This document shows positions 1 to 8,072 of a stretch of 64,000 bases of DNA, piece by piece (positions within the stretch are counted from its first letter, which is position 1; each line of letters starts with the position of its first letter). The stretch lies in contig CAMOIE010000004.1 in the NCBI GenBank assembly GCA_946615905.1, positions 1 to 64,000 of the forward strand, in the 5' to 3' direction. Under the pieces are notes generated by a model. The model did not search any database and was not told where the DNA came from. It saw nothing but the letters and a program-made list of their open reading frames with translations. Source of the stretch: an uncultured Treponema sp. (GTDB taxonomy: Bacteria; Spirochaetota; Spirochaetia; Treponematales; Treponemataceae). Both the position numbers and the translations under genes were made by a program.

Positions 1-240
1 TGCCGCCCTTAACACCGTGGAGCTCACATGGAGCGTATCCGATGATGAGTGACGGACCGTTGTAAGCTTCTGCTTCCTGGATGACTTTGAGAGCCTGTGC
101 TGGGTTTGCACCGAGAGCGATCTGTCCGACATAAACATAACCGTAGCTCATTGCAATCTCAGAGAGTGATTTTTTGCCCATCTCTTTACCAGCTGTTGCG
201 AACTGACAAACTTCACCGATGTTAGAAGCTTTTGATGCCG
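1..240 (-). pseudogene. C-terminal fragment of a second pyruvate:ferredoxin oxidoreductase (nifJ-like)
   Basis: The minus strand reads a protein segment matching roughly residues 1005-1085 of the intact NifJ at 4356-7886, from ASKASNIGEVCQF to CELHGVKGG, and it continues off the left edge. By eye the DNA is about 80% identical to the intact copy, so this is a diverged paralogue and not a recent duplication. Homology stops abruptly near 240. Upstream in the same frame a TAG is met after about 14 codons inside unrelated repeat DNA, so no start codon serves the fragment. The N-terminal pyruvate-binding and ferredoxin-like domains are absent. I read it as a decayed relic whose front was removed at a hairpin-rich repeat. 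A rearranged or misassembled junction is the alternative. Confidence 0.8.
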
Positions 241-387
241 TCGCAATCCGCTTCGCGTCTTGCTTAACGAGTTTTGCCTAAAGTCAAAACTCGTGTCCGA
301 TTCTCTTGCTGTATTAAGGCGTTCCCCTTCGGGTCAGGCTGCTACACGAGCACTCTCGTTGTCGTAGTCGCTTGCTTCCACATTGGC
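241..387 (-). repeat. hairpin-rich intergenic repeat next to the nifJ stub
   Basis: No gene is visible here. Read on the minus strand, 317-387 has the layout of the GC-rich repeats at 18815-18943, 26797-26927 and 48509-48609: a CAATGTGGAAG-like start and a TGACCCG hairpin ending near GAACGCC. Between 266 and 295 lies an inverted repeat, ACGAGTTTTG facing CAAAACTCGT. Its position exactly at the truncation point of the nifJ fragment suggests the repeat took part in the rearrangement. Confidence 0.5.
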
Positions 388-391
388 TTAC

Positions 392-424
392 AAAAAAAGC
401 CGTACCAATTGCTGATACGGCTTT
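392..424 (-). terminator. rho-independent terminator of the 105-aa gene operon
   Basis: Perfect 9-bp arms AAAGCCGTA/TACGGCTTT (396-404 and 416-424) are followed on the minus strand by seven T (392-398). It lies 57 bp after the stop of the 105-aa gene and ends the minus-strand operon that begins at 3835. Confidence 0.85.
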
Positions 425-481
425 GAAGAATACGGCAGCTGTTCCTTGTGGGAATGACTGCCGGTATCATGTATTTGAAAG

Positions 482-799
482 TTATTCAAAAAAGTGTAGG
501 AACCAATTTAAAAATGGCTCCGAATTCTCATCGAACCAGTGATTGCAAAGGTAGAGGTTGTTTTCAAAAAATGTCTCCTGTGCATAGTAGCGAGAATGTG
601 ATTCGTCAGTACGGAATGCTGCAAAATCGCTTGAAAGCAATGGATAATGCAAATTAAAAGTTTGTCTGCAATAGTCACTGTCTTGCAGGTGAGTCATTTC
701 ATCTGCTGAAATGGCATTTGCCCGCATAAGTAATTTCATTGCGTGTATAACAAAGTTCTGCAACTGATGTTGTTGCCCATTTATTGTAATCTGAGCCAT
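482..799 (-). CDS. hypothetical protein, 105 aa
   Basis: I chose the start MAQITINGQQHQLQ at 799 because AGGAG lies 7 nt before this ATG; a longer frame to 826 has no ribosome site. The product is a soluble acidic protein rich in His, Asn, Phe and Tyr, with no signal peptide, membrane segment or cofactor motif. The C-terminus is aromatic (HWFDENSEPFLNWFLHFFE). I do not recognise the family. It is the last gene of the operon 3835-482, 60 bp after the exported 704-aa protein, and is followed by a strong terminator. The good SD and operon position support a real gene; function is unknown. Confidence 0.6.
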   Translation of the reverse strand: MAQITINGQQHQLQNFVIHAMKLLMRANAISADEMTHLQDSDYCRQTFNLHYPLLSSDFAAFRTDESHSRYYAQETFFENNLYLCNHWFDENSEPFLNWFLHFFE

Positions 800-859
800 A
801 AAATATCTCCTAAAAATTTCCCGCACCGCATTTCGCTACGGCACGGAGAAAATGAAAAC

Positions 860-2974
860 TTACTTTTTCTTTGCTACACGGAAAGAACAGTTAGCCATCT
901 TTTTAAAGAGAAAATTATAATCATGTCTGTCCCAATAATCATAGAGCCCCGCAAGACCAAAATCATCTAATTTTGTAATTTTATAACATTCACTTGAACC
1001 ATCGTCATGCTTACAAATACTGTATCCGTCTGCCTTTTTGTTTTCCTTATATTTTTCCCACTTTTTGTCTTTTTCAGTCGGAATAGCACCCCAGTCATCG
1101 GGATTTGCTGATTTATTTATGATGTACACAGGAGTAAGACCTGCGGCAATACTAAGACGGTTGCAGAACACCATTATTTCATAAAAATTTATGTTATTAA
1201 CAGGCAGCAAAGGATTTTTGATAGTACTTGGATTATAGCCCACAAGTTTTTCAAACAAATACTGCGTTACTTCGTAGTTGCCGATTTTATAATCCAAGTA
1301 ATACGGGGATTCACTATCAACCAGTATGGAAGCATAGTCCTTTGGCTCAGGGCTGATTTTTGCGAGCACTTCAGCCTGTGCCTTTGCCTCGGCATCAGCC
1401 TTTGCTTTTGCCTCGGCGGCAAGTTTTTCGGCAAGGGCTGTTTTTTCGGCTTCGGTTACAGGCCGGTAGAAACAAGGTTTTGTATAATCAGAAATTTCGC
1501 TATGATTTTGTTTGCATCGTCCTTCTTTGAAGTCTGTTCCTTCAATTTTTGAAAGTATTTTTATGAAGTCTACACAGTCATTAAAGTATTGGCGTTCAAT
1601 GGGCACTGGTATTTTGTAGATATTTTTATTATTCGCTTCCCAGCTGCTAACCATATCTTGCACTTCCAATTCTTCTTTTAAAATACAGAATTCTTCGGTG
1701 TTATCTACAATTCCTATAAAACCTTTTTCCCTAAAACAATTCATTACAGCTGTTTCTATGACAACATCATTCGGAGTGTAACTTTCGTTGAAGATTTTTG
1801 CTAAATTATCTCGTAGAGCGTTAAAATCATCCATTACCTTATAAGCTTTTGTTTTAGAACTTGGTTTAAGATTAAAAGCAGACAATTCAGCCGTAATTTT
1901 TGCTTTAGTATCAGAATCTATTTTTTTTCTGTTTTGATTATACTCCGTTTGTGCTGAATTTGGACTGAGTGTAAATGTATCGATTATGATGCTGAATTTT
2001 CCCTCATCCATTATCTTTACATCGGATGCTGCAATGCCAGATATTTTTTGATGACAACTAACACTGAAACCTGTATTTCCATATTTTTTTATATCTGGAT
2101 ACATGTAGCTCGCCTTATCCATCTTGCCGATTGTTCTTCCGTTTTCATCATCGATATGGAACTGAATGTTGATAGCTGATTTCCATTCTATGTTGCTAAA
2201 ATTGCCTCCAAAGCCATTTTTACCTTCTTCAAGAACGGCTTTGTTTAAAACGCTCCATGCAGGCATTGTAACTGTTGATATCTTCCCTTGTGGAGTATCT
2301 ACTCTAAAACTTTGTATTTGAAAAATCGAAGGTTTCTCTAATTCTACCTTATCATGATATATTACTTCATAGGGGTTATCTCTTTTATCTTTAGAATAAT
2401 CCCATGTGTAAGTAACTACAGGAATGGTAGAAGAATCTTTGAAGATAGATTCTGTAGGCCACTTTTTAGGTATTTCTTCCCAGTCTTTTCTTCGTGATTT
2501 ATAAAGTCCTGCAACAGCTGCATATATATATTCAAATTTTGGTGTTGTCCTTTGAATTACACCAAAATCATAGCTTGCAGTGCGGGTCTTCATATCAAGA
2601 GCATCTTTTTTATAAGTGAATGAAAGTACATAAATTTCGCTTACATGTTCGTTCCAGTAGATTTCATAATCCTTGCAGAGTGAAACCCAACCGTCATAAA
2701 GAGAAAAATCATCGAAAGTTCCAATTCCAGGTTTTCCTTCTTGCAATGCTTTTGTGATTTTTAAAAATGCTTCATAAGCTTCCGTACCGTTTCGTTTTTC
2801 TTCGGCTTCCATAGCATCCCAGTAAGTGCCCATTGCGTGAACCCACTGACCTTTTTCCTCATACTGCTTGCCCTCTGCGAGCAGCTTCTTGTATTCTGCC
2901 TCGTCCGCAAATGCGAGCGACGCTCCCAGAACCAGCACTGCAAAAGCCGCAGCTGCCTTCAAAATTCGCTTCAT
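860..2974 (-). CDS. exported protein with TPR-like N-terminus and degenerate formylglycine-generating-enzyme-like C-terminus
   Basis: Start chosen at the ATG for MKRILKAAAAFAVLVLGAS, with GGAGG 5 nt upstream. This gives a classical signal peptide ending ASLAFA|DE, so a periplasmic or surface location. Residues about 25-75 look like a helical TPR-like unit. The middle 400 residues are not recognised. An Ala/Lys/Glu-rich helical linker (about 525-555) leads to a C-terminal domain recalling FGE-sulfatase/SUMF1 domains: GNYEVTQYLFEKLVGYNPS, PVNNINFYEIMVFCNRLS, GLTPVY, FGLAGLYD and a terminal CSFRV. The block that normally carries RLPTEAEWEYAARGG is missing, so catalysis is unlikely and a binding or structural role more probable. 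It sits between the HU-like gene (3113) and the 105-aa gene. Confidence 0.7.
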   Translation of the reverse strand: MKRILKAAAAFAVLVLGASLAFADEAEYKKLLAEGKQYEEKGQWVHAMGTYWDAMEAEEKRNGTEAYEAFLKITKALQEGKPGIGTFDDFSLYDGWVSLCKDYEIYWNEHVSEIYVLSFTYKKDALDMKTRTASYDFGVIQRTTPKFEYIYAAVAGLYKSRRKDWEEIPKKWPTESIFKDSSTIPVVTYTWDYSKDKRDNPYEVIYHDKVELEKPSIFQIQSFRVDTPQGKISTVTMPAWSVLNKAVLEEGKNGFGGNFSNIEWKSAINIQFHIDDENGRTIGKMDKASYMYPDIKKYGNTGFSVSCHQKISGIAASDVKIMDEGKFSIIIDTFTLSPNSAQTEYNQNRKKIDSDTKAKITAELSAFNLKPSSKTKAYKVMDDFNALRDNLAKIFNESYTPNDVVIETAVMNCFREKGFIGIVDNTEEFCILKEELEVQDMVSSWEANNKNIYKIPVPIERQYFNDCVDFIKILSKIEGTDFKEGRCKQNHSEISDYTKPCFYRPVTEAEKTALAEKLAAEAKAKADAEAKAQAEVLAKISPEPKDYASILVDSESPYYLDYKIGNYEVTQYLFEKLVGYNPSTIKNPLLPVNNINFYEIMVFCNRLSIAAGLTPVYIINKSANPDDWGAIPTEKDKKWEKYKENKKADGYSICKHDDGSSECYKITKLDDFGLAGLYDYWDRHDYNFLFKKMANCSFRVAKKK

Positions 2975-3021
2975 ATTTTCCTCCAATGAAAATCTTTTCC
3001 TTTCTATTCCATACATTACCG

Positions 3022-3061
3022 TGTATGACCGTCATACAGCGTAGTGCATTGATGTCATACA
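3022..3061. promoter_or_regulatory. operator-like palindrome plus extra half-site
   Basis: 3022-3038 is a perfect 8-bp inverted repeat around one base, TGTATGAC-C-GTCATACA. A third half-site GTCATACA lies at 3054-3061, 23 bp away. The cluster starts 48 bp upstream of the exported-protein start at 2974 and after the HU-like gene stop, where an internal operator would sit. No regulator is identified. Confidence 0.5.
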
Positions 3062-3068
3062 ACAAAAC

Positions 3069-3106
3069 GTATGGGGGCGATATACTCTACTGTATTGCTC
3101 CCATAC
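3069..3106 (-). other. intercistronic hairpin after the HU-like gene
   Basis: GTATGGG (3069-3075) faces CCCATAC (3100-3106), and pairing continues imperfectly inward for about 16 bp in all. There is no T-run, so it is better read as an mRNA-stabilising or attenuating hairpin between the two cistrons than as a terminator. Confidence 0.45.
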
Positions 3107-3112
3107 AGGCGG

Positions 3113-3835
3113 TTATGCGCCGACCGCCGTAAGCGTCTTGTTGTAGCCGCCTTTTTTGAGCGTTTTTCCGCTTGCGCCGCGCGTTCCCGTGAGCTTTGTC
3201 CGCACTTCCACGGTAAAGTCGCCAGAGGCGATGTCGGCAGGGAGCAGAACGAGCAGGCGGGCGGGCTTGTTCTCGATGACGGTCGTGCAGCGGACTTCAC
3301 CCGAAGAAGTGAGCGCGAAAACTCCCTGTTCCTCGTCGGTCGCATCGAACTTGAGGCGGCTTCCTGTAAGCTCCATTACGCTTCCTGCCTTGATTGTGGT
3401 GCTGTCTCCTGTAACCTTGTCGTTAACGCTCGTGATGTACGGGTCGGTCGAAGCAGTCTCAACCTTCTGAGCGGTCGCCTTGCTTGCAGCCTCGCGCAAA
3501 GCCGTTCCCGCGTTCACATTCAGCTTGATTGCGTGGCGGGATTTATCGAAGCTGTCAGTCTGGTTGGTGAACACGCCGGTGATTGAAAAGCTCGTGTTGA
3601 TGAGCGGTGTGGCGATGTTTCCGCCGTTTTCGATGATGTCAGCGTAGACTTCGGCTTCGAGCTTCTGATATGCCGCGATGTCAGCCGCCGTAAGCGAAGA
3701 GCCGCGTTTTATCATCTCGGAAGCGATGTCTTCCTGTGAATAGGTGCGCGCGTCCACAACCTGTGCCATGCAGTCGTCGGGGTCAGCGGTGAGCAAGTTC
3801 TCGCGAAGTCCGTACTTAATGGGGTTAGTTGCCAT
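3113..3835 (-). CDS. HU-like DNA-binding domain / DUF4469 family protein
   Basis: Start at MATNPIKYGLRENLL, with AAAGGAGG 9 nt upstream; length 240 aa. The N-terminus (NPIKYGLRENLLTADPDD, then a helical region to ENGGNIATPLINTSFSI) matches the HU/IHF-superfamily domain common in Bacteroidetes and also present in treponemes. Residues about 150-235 (SGSVMELTGSRLKFDATDEEQG-like, then a beta-rich tail) fit the DUF4469 Ig-like C-terminal domain. It probably binds DNA or a surface polymer; the family has no firm role. It is first in a three-gene operon whose 5' UTR carries an 8-bp tandem array (3988-4090) and an attenuator-like hairpin (3868-3916), so leader control is likely. Confidence 0.75.
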   Translation of the reverse strand: MATNPIKYGLRENLLTADPDDCMAQVVDARTYSQEDIASEMIKRGSSLTAADIAAYQKLEAEVYADIIENGGNIATPLINTSFSITGVFTNQTDSFDKSRHAIKLNVNAGTALREAASKATAQKVETASTDPYITSVNDKVTGDSTTIKAGSVMELTGSRLKFDATDEEQGVFALTSSGEVRCTTVIENKPARLLVLLPADIASGDFTVEVRTKLTGTRGASGKTLKKGGYNKTLTAVGA

Positions 3836-3867
3836 AATTTTGTCCTCCTTTGACAAATTTTATATGC

Positions 3868-3916
3868 AAAAAAAGCCCCTGCTGACGGTACGGGAAAACC
3901 GAACATTGACAGGGGC
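3868..3916 (-). terminator. leader terminator / attenuator before the HU-like gene
   Basis: On the minus strand GCCCCTG (3910-3916) pairs with CAGGGGC (3875-3881), with an inner CGGT/ACCG stem, followed by seven T (3868-3874). It lies between the promoter at 4091-4118 and the SD of the gene at 3835, so transcripts must pass it. No upstream gene needs a terminator here, since nifJ ends 440 bp away, which favours attenuation. Confidence 0.7.
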
Positions 3917-3987
3917 AATTTCTGAGTCTTTGGATGTATTTGTGGATTTAGATTGTGTTAAACAGTTTTGGGTAGAGTTAGGGCTAT

Positions 3988-4090
3988 CTGCGAATCTGCG
4001 AATCTGCGAATCTGCGAATCTGCGAATCTGCGAATCTGCGAATCTGCGAATCTGCGAATCTGCGAATCTGCGAATCTGCGAATCTGCGAA
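3988..4090. repeat. 8-bp tandem repeat array (unit CTGCGAAT, about 12.9 copies)
   Basis: Twelve exact head-to-tail copies of an 8-bp unit plus a final 7-bp partial. There is no spacer variation, so this is a VNTR and not a CRISPR array. Because 8 is not a multiple of 3 and the unit has no stop in any frame, long spurious reading frames run through it on both strands. The right edge abuts the -10 box at 4091-4096, so the minus-strand transcript should start inside the array. Confidence 0.97.
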
Positions 4091-4118
4091 ATTATATGGT
4101 CTGATTGTTCTGTGTCAA
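4091..4118 (-). promoter_or_regulatory. near-consensus sigma70 promoter for the HU-like operon
   Basis: On the minus strand TTGACA (4113-4118), 16-bp spacer, TATAAT (4091-4096). The predicted start falls near 4084, within the first transcribed repeat unit of the 8-bp array. Confidence 0.8.
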
Positions 4119-4355
4119 GAATGTTTTTAAGAAAATGTAAACTTTTTTTAATTATGCATTGCATGGGGAATATTATAATATTTTTTGACATATTTGCATA
4201 TAACAAACAAAACAACGCCCCCTGCAAGGAAATGGAGAAGCAAGCTTCTCTACCTCACAAGGAGCGTTCGCTTTCAGTTGTTTCAACTACGCTCAACAAC
4301 CCGCACGGTTACTGATCACAACAGCTTTGGTCACTGAGCGAAGTCGAAGTGACAA
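4119..4355. other. non-coding stretch downstream of nifJ
   Basis: AT-rich to about 4210, then a short GC-richer patch. I see no gene. A 6-bp inverted repeat GTCACT/AGTGAC (4330-4353) directly follows the nifJ stop at 4356. It could be a weak transcript end, but it lacks a T-run. Confidence 0.4.
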
Positions 4356-7300
4356 TTATTTATACAATTCCACCAACTTCTGCAAGTGAACAAATCTGTC
4401 TTTTGCAGCCTGTTCATTTCTGTCGAACAAGACTTTTGCGCGTTCGGGGAACTTGCGTGTCAGTGAAGAGTAGCGTGTCTCGTTGTTCAAGAATGCCTGG
4501 TAAGTTCCGTCGCCTTCTTTTGAAGTCAAAGTGAACGGATTCTTGCCTTCTGCCTTGAGTGCAGGGTTGAAGCTGAAGAGGTTCCAGTAACCGGCCTTTA
4601 CAGCAGCCTTCATCTCGTCCTGACAGTGGTTCATGCCGCCCTTAACTCCGTGGAGTTCACAAGGAGCATAACCGATAATCAGAGACGGTCCCTTGTAGGC
4701 TTCTGCTTCGCGGATGGCTTTGAGTGCCTGAGCAGGGTTTGCACCGAGAGCAATCTGGGCAACGTAAACGTAGCCGTAGCTCATAGCGATCTCTGCGAGG
4801 GACTTTTTGCCCATTTCCTTACCAGCAGCTGCGAACTGGCAGACTTCACCGATGTTAGAAGCCTTAGATGCCTGTCCACCTGTATTTGAGTACATTTCTG
4901 TATCGAATACCATAACGTTGATGTCTTCTCCAGAAGCAAGGACGTGGTCCAAACCGCCGAATCCGATATCATAGGCCCATCCGTCACCGCCCATAATCCA
5001 GACTGACTTCTTAGAGAGGTAGTCTTTCTTGGCGAGGATTTCTTTGGCTTCTTTTGAACCGTCTTTTTCGAGAGCGGCAATCAAAGCCTTTGCGGGTTCA
5101 ACGTTGTCGAGAGTTGAATCCTTTGTCTCCATGAACTTGTCGATTGCAGCCTTGAGGTCGCCAGAAGCGTTCATTGCGTTGAGCTTTTCAATCAAGCTCT
5201 CGCGGATGAACTTCTGTCCGTTGTACATACCAAAGCCGTGCTCAGCGTTGTCCTCGAACAAAGAGTTAGCCCAAGCCGGACCTTTCTTTGAAACTTTGTT
5301 GATTGTGTACGGAGCTGTAGCAGCCGGGCCGCCCCAGATTGAAGAACAACCTGTAGCGTTAGAGATGTACATGTGTTCGCCGAAGCACTGAGTAATCAGG
5401 CGGGCATAAGAAGACTCTGCACAACCTGCGCAAGAACCTGAGAACTCAAGGAGCGGCTGGTTGAACTGTGAGCCTTTAACAGTGTCATCTTTGAAGCCGG
5501 AATCTTCCTTCTTCGTAACATTGTCAACGAGGTAGTTCCAAGCGGGCTGTTCAGCAAGGCGTGATTCCTGCGGAACCATCTTGAGAGCCTGTACCGGACA
5601 TACTGTTGTACACTCACCACATCCCATACAATCAAGCGGAGATACAGCGATTGTGAACTTGTATTTGCCAGCCTTGGGTTTGAGGTCAACAGCTTTTCCA
5701 CCGTTCTTCTCAACTTCAGCAGCTTCTGCGTCTGTGAGGAGGTAGGGGCGGATTGTAGCGTGAGAACAAACGAATGCACAGTTGTTACACTGGATACATT
5801 TTGCAGAATCCCATTCAGGAACCATAACGGCTGTACCGCGTTTTTCGTAAGCAGTAGCGCCGAGTTCCCACTGACCGTCTGCGTTTGCTGTGAATGCAGA
5901 AACGGGGAGGCTGTCGCCGTCCATAAGAGAAACAGGGTTCATGATCTTCTCGACCATTTCGACTGTCTTCTTTTCGCCCTTGAGTGCGGGTTTAGCGGCA
6001 TCAGGAGCAGGATTTGCCCAGCTTTCTGGGATTTTGACCTCATGCAAAGCACCGGCACCCTGGTCGATGGCTGCATGGTTCATGTCTACGATGTCCTGAC
6101 CTTTCTTTGAGAATTTGGCAGTTGCCTTCTCTTTCATGTACTTGATTGCTTCCTCAGCAGGGAGTACGTTGGCCAGTTTGAAGAATGCTGACTGGAGAAC
6201 GGTTGATGTGCGTTTGCCCAAACCGATTTTTCCAGCGATGTCAACAGCGTCAACTGTGTAGACCTTAATCTTGTTGTCGTAGATGTATTTCTTTGAAGCA
6301 GCCGGGAGGTGCTTGTCGAGTTCTTCATCAGACCACTGGCAGTTAATAAGGAATGTACCTCCCTTCTTAACGTCCTGAACCATCTTGTAGCCCTTAACGA
6401 TGTATGACTGGTTGTGGCAAGCTACGAGGTCAGCCTGGTTGATGTAGTAAGGAGACTTAATCGGTTTGTCGCCGAAGCGGAGGTGAGAAATTGTGATACC
6501 ACCGGTCTTCTTTGAGTCGTACTGGAAGTAAGCCTGAATGTACTTGTCAGTGTGGTCTCCGATGATTTTTGTAGAGTCTTTGTTTGCACCGACTGTACCG
6601 TCACCACCGATTCCCCAGAATTTGCACTCGATTGTGCCTTCTGCGGCTGTGTTCGGAGCAGGTTTAACTTCGGGCAATGAAAGATTTGTAACATCGTCAA
6701 CGATTCCGACTGTAAAGCGTGATTTCGGCTCTGCTTTTGCAAGCTCTGTGTAGATTGCGAATACTGAGCTAGGCGGTGTGTCTTTTGAACCAAGTCCGTA
6801 GCGTCCGCCGCAGAGTTTGACATCGTTCATGCCAGCTTCGCGGAGAGTTGAGGCAACGTCGAGGTAAAGGGGTTCGCCGAGAGAGCCGGGTTCCTTTGTG
6901 CGGTCGAGAACAGCGACTTTCTTTGCTGTCTTCGGGAGTTTCTCAAGGAATTTAGCTGAAACCCACGGGCGGTAGAGGTGTACTTTAACAAGACCGACTT
7001 TCTCGCCCTGTTTTGTAAGGTAGTCAATAACTTCTTCTGCAACGTCACAGATTGAGCCCATTGCTACGATTACGCGGTCAGCGTCTTTTGCGCCGTAGTA
7101 GTCAAAGAGACCGTAGTTTGTTCCGAGCTTTTTGTTGATTTTCTCGATGTATTTCTCAACAACAGCGGGGAGTGCTTCGTAAACAGAGTTGCAAGCTTCG
7201 CGGTGCTGGAAGAAGATGTCTCCGTTTTCGTGTGAACCGCGCATTGCCGGATGCTCCGGGTTCAAAGCGTGGGCGCGGAAAGCTTCGACAGACTTTGTGT

Positions 7301-7886
7301 CAACCATTTCTTTGAGGTCAGCATAGTCCCAAAGCTCGATTTTCTGGATTTCGTGTGATGTGCGGAAACCATCGAAGAAGTTGATGAAAGGAACGTGTCC
7401 TTCGATTGCAGAAAGATGGGCGACAGGAGCCAAGTCCATGATTTCCTGCGGGTTTGATTCTGCCAACATTGCAAAACCAGTCTGGCGGCAGGCGTAAACG
7501 TCTGAGTGGTCGCCGAAGATGTTCAATGACTGAGTGGCAACACAGCGGGCAGCAACATGAATAACACAAGGAAGCTGTTCAGCAGCAATCTTGTACATAT
7601 TCGGGATCATCAAAAGAAGACCCTGTGAAGCTGTAAATGTTGTTGTCAAGGCACCTGATGCGAGTGAACCGTGAACTGTACCTGCGGCACCGGCTTCAGA
7701 TTCCATTTCGATGACTCTTACTTTTTCATCGAAAACGTTCTTGAGGCCGTTTGCAGACCACTGGTCAACGAAGTCCGCCATAGGTGATGACGGAGTGATA
7801 GGATAGATACCGGCAACTTCTGTAAAAGCGTAAGCTACGTGAGCTGCTGCCTGGTTTCCGTCCATTGACTGTTTCTTTCTGGACAT
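4356..7886 (-). CDS. nifJ: pyruvate:ferredoxin (flavodoxin) oxidoreductase
   Basis: Oxidative decarboxylation of pyruvate to acetyl-CoA and CO2 with reduction of ferredoxin, in the cytoplasm; the central fermentative step. At 1176 aa it is a full single-chain PFOR. Visible in order: N-terminal pyruvate domain (YPITPSSPMADFVDQW, residue about 30), the gamma-type domain (FWGIGGDGTVGANK, about 425), two 4Fe-4S clusters (CIQCNNCAFVC near 696 and CMGCGECTTVC near 751), the third cluster start (GSCAGC, about 812) and the TPP site (GGDGWAYDIGFGG, about 964). Start ATG has AGGAGG 6 nt upstream. Its 156-bp leader carries a 20-codon ORF and a shared divergent promoter with pfk. A decayed C-terminal copy lies at 1-240. 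Confidence 0.97.
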   Translation of the reverse strand: MSRKKQSMDGNQAAAHVAYAFTEVAGIYPITPSSPMADFVDQWSANGLKNVFDEKVRVIEMESEAGAAGTVHGSLASGALTTTFTASQGLLLMIPNMYKIAAEQLPCVIHVAARCVATQSLNIFGDHSDVYACRQTGFAMLAESNPQEIMDLAPVAHLSAIEGHVPFINFFDGFRTSHEIQKIELWDYADLKEMVDTKSVEAFRAHALNPEHPAMRGSHENGDIFFQHREACNSVYEALPAVVEKYIEKINKKLGTNYGLFDYYGAKDADRVIVAMGSICDVAEEVIDYLTKQGEKVGLVKVHLYRPWVSAKFLEKLPKTAKKVAVLDRTKEPGSLGEPLYLDVASTLREAGMNDVKLCGGRYGLGSKDTPPSSVFAIYTELAKAEPKSRFTVGIVDDVTNLSLPEVKPAPNTAAEGTIECKFWGIGGDGTVGANKDSTKIIGDHTDKYIQAYFQYDSKKTGGITISHLRFGDKPIKSPYYINQADLVACHNQSYIVKGYKMVQDVKKGGTFLINCQWSDEELDKHLPAASKKYIYDNKIKVYTVDAVDIAGKIGLGKRTSTVLQSAFFKLANVLPAEEAIKYMKEKATAKFSKKGQDIVDMNHAAIDQGAGALHEVKIPESWANPAPDAAKPALKGEKKTVEMVEKIMNPVSLMDGDSLPVSAFTANADGQWELGATAYEKRGTAVMVPEWDSAKCIQCNNCAFVCSHATIRPYLLTDAEAAEVEKNGGKAVDLKPKAGKYKFTIAVSPLDCMGCGECTTVCPVQALKMVPQESRLAEQPAWNYLVDNVTKKEDSGFKDDTVKGSQFNQPLLEFSGSCAGCAESSYARLITQCFGEHMYISNATGCSSIWGGPAATAPYTINKVSKKGPAWANSLFEDNAEHGFGMYNGQKFIRESLIEKLNAMNASGDLKAAIDKFMETKDSTLDNVEPAKALIAALEKDGSKEAKEILAKKDYLSKKSVWIMGGDGWAYDIGFGGLDHVLASGEDINVMVFDTEMYSNTGGQASKASNIGEVCQFAAAGKEMGKKSLAEIAMSYGYVYVAQIALGANPAQALKAIREAEAYKGPSLIIGYAPCELHGVKGGMNHCQDEMKAAVKAGYWNLFSFNPALKAEGKNPFTLTSKEGDGTYQAFLNNETRYSSLTRKFPERAKVLFDRNEQAAKDRFVHLQKLVELYK

Positions 7887-7983
7887 AAGTCCTCCTGTAA
7901 AGAATAGAAAAAAATTCGGGAGTATTGTGCGAAGACAATTTCCCTACAAAGTAAAATTTAAATTAGCGATTAATAGAATAAAC

Positions 7984-8046
7984 CTAAAAGTCGAATCTAG
8001 CAAGGGTAGTAATAAAAAACAAAGCGTAATTAGCCAAAGCAAACAT
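7984..8046 (-). CDS. possible 20-aa leader peptide / small protein upstream of nifJ
   Basis: An ATG at 8046 is preceded by GCGGAGG at ideal spacing and opens a 20-codon frame (MFALANYALFFITTLARFDF) ending TAG at 7984. It is hydrophobic in the middle. It lies in the nifJ leader, about 40 nt after the predicted minus-strand start and 97 bp before the nifJ ATG. The strong SD is the main support; it may be a leader peptide, a small membrane protein or chance. Confidence 0.4.
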   Translation of the reverse strand: MFALANYALFFITTLARFDF

Positions 8047-8072
8047 ATTTCGACCTCCGCAAGAATTTTTGA

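Noticed and set aside
1-390. Insertion sequence responsible for the nifJ truncation
   Set aside because: No transposase coding remnant, no terminal inverted repeats and no target-site duplication could be found; only hairpin repeats are visible.
3988-4090. Possible CRISPR array or repeat protein gene
   Set aside because: Units are 8 bp, perfectly head-to-tail with no spacers, so not CRISPR. The long octapeptide frames on both strands exist only because the unit has no stop in any frame, and none has an SD or a start consistent with the promoter.
4781-7569. Several antisense and shifted reading frames of 60-130 codons inside nifJ
   Set aside because: They lie within the intact nifJ gene, have no SD or domain content, and follow its codon periodicity; shadows of the real frame.
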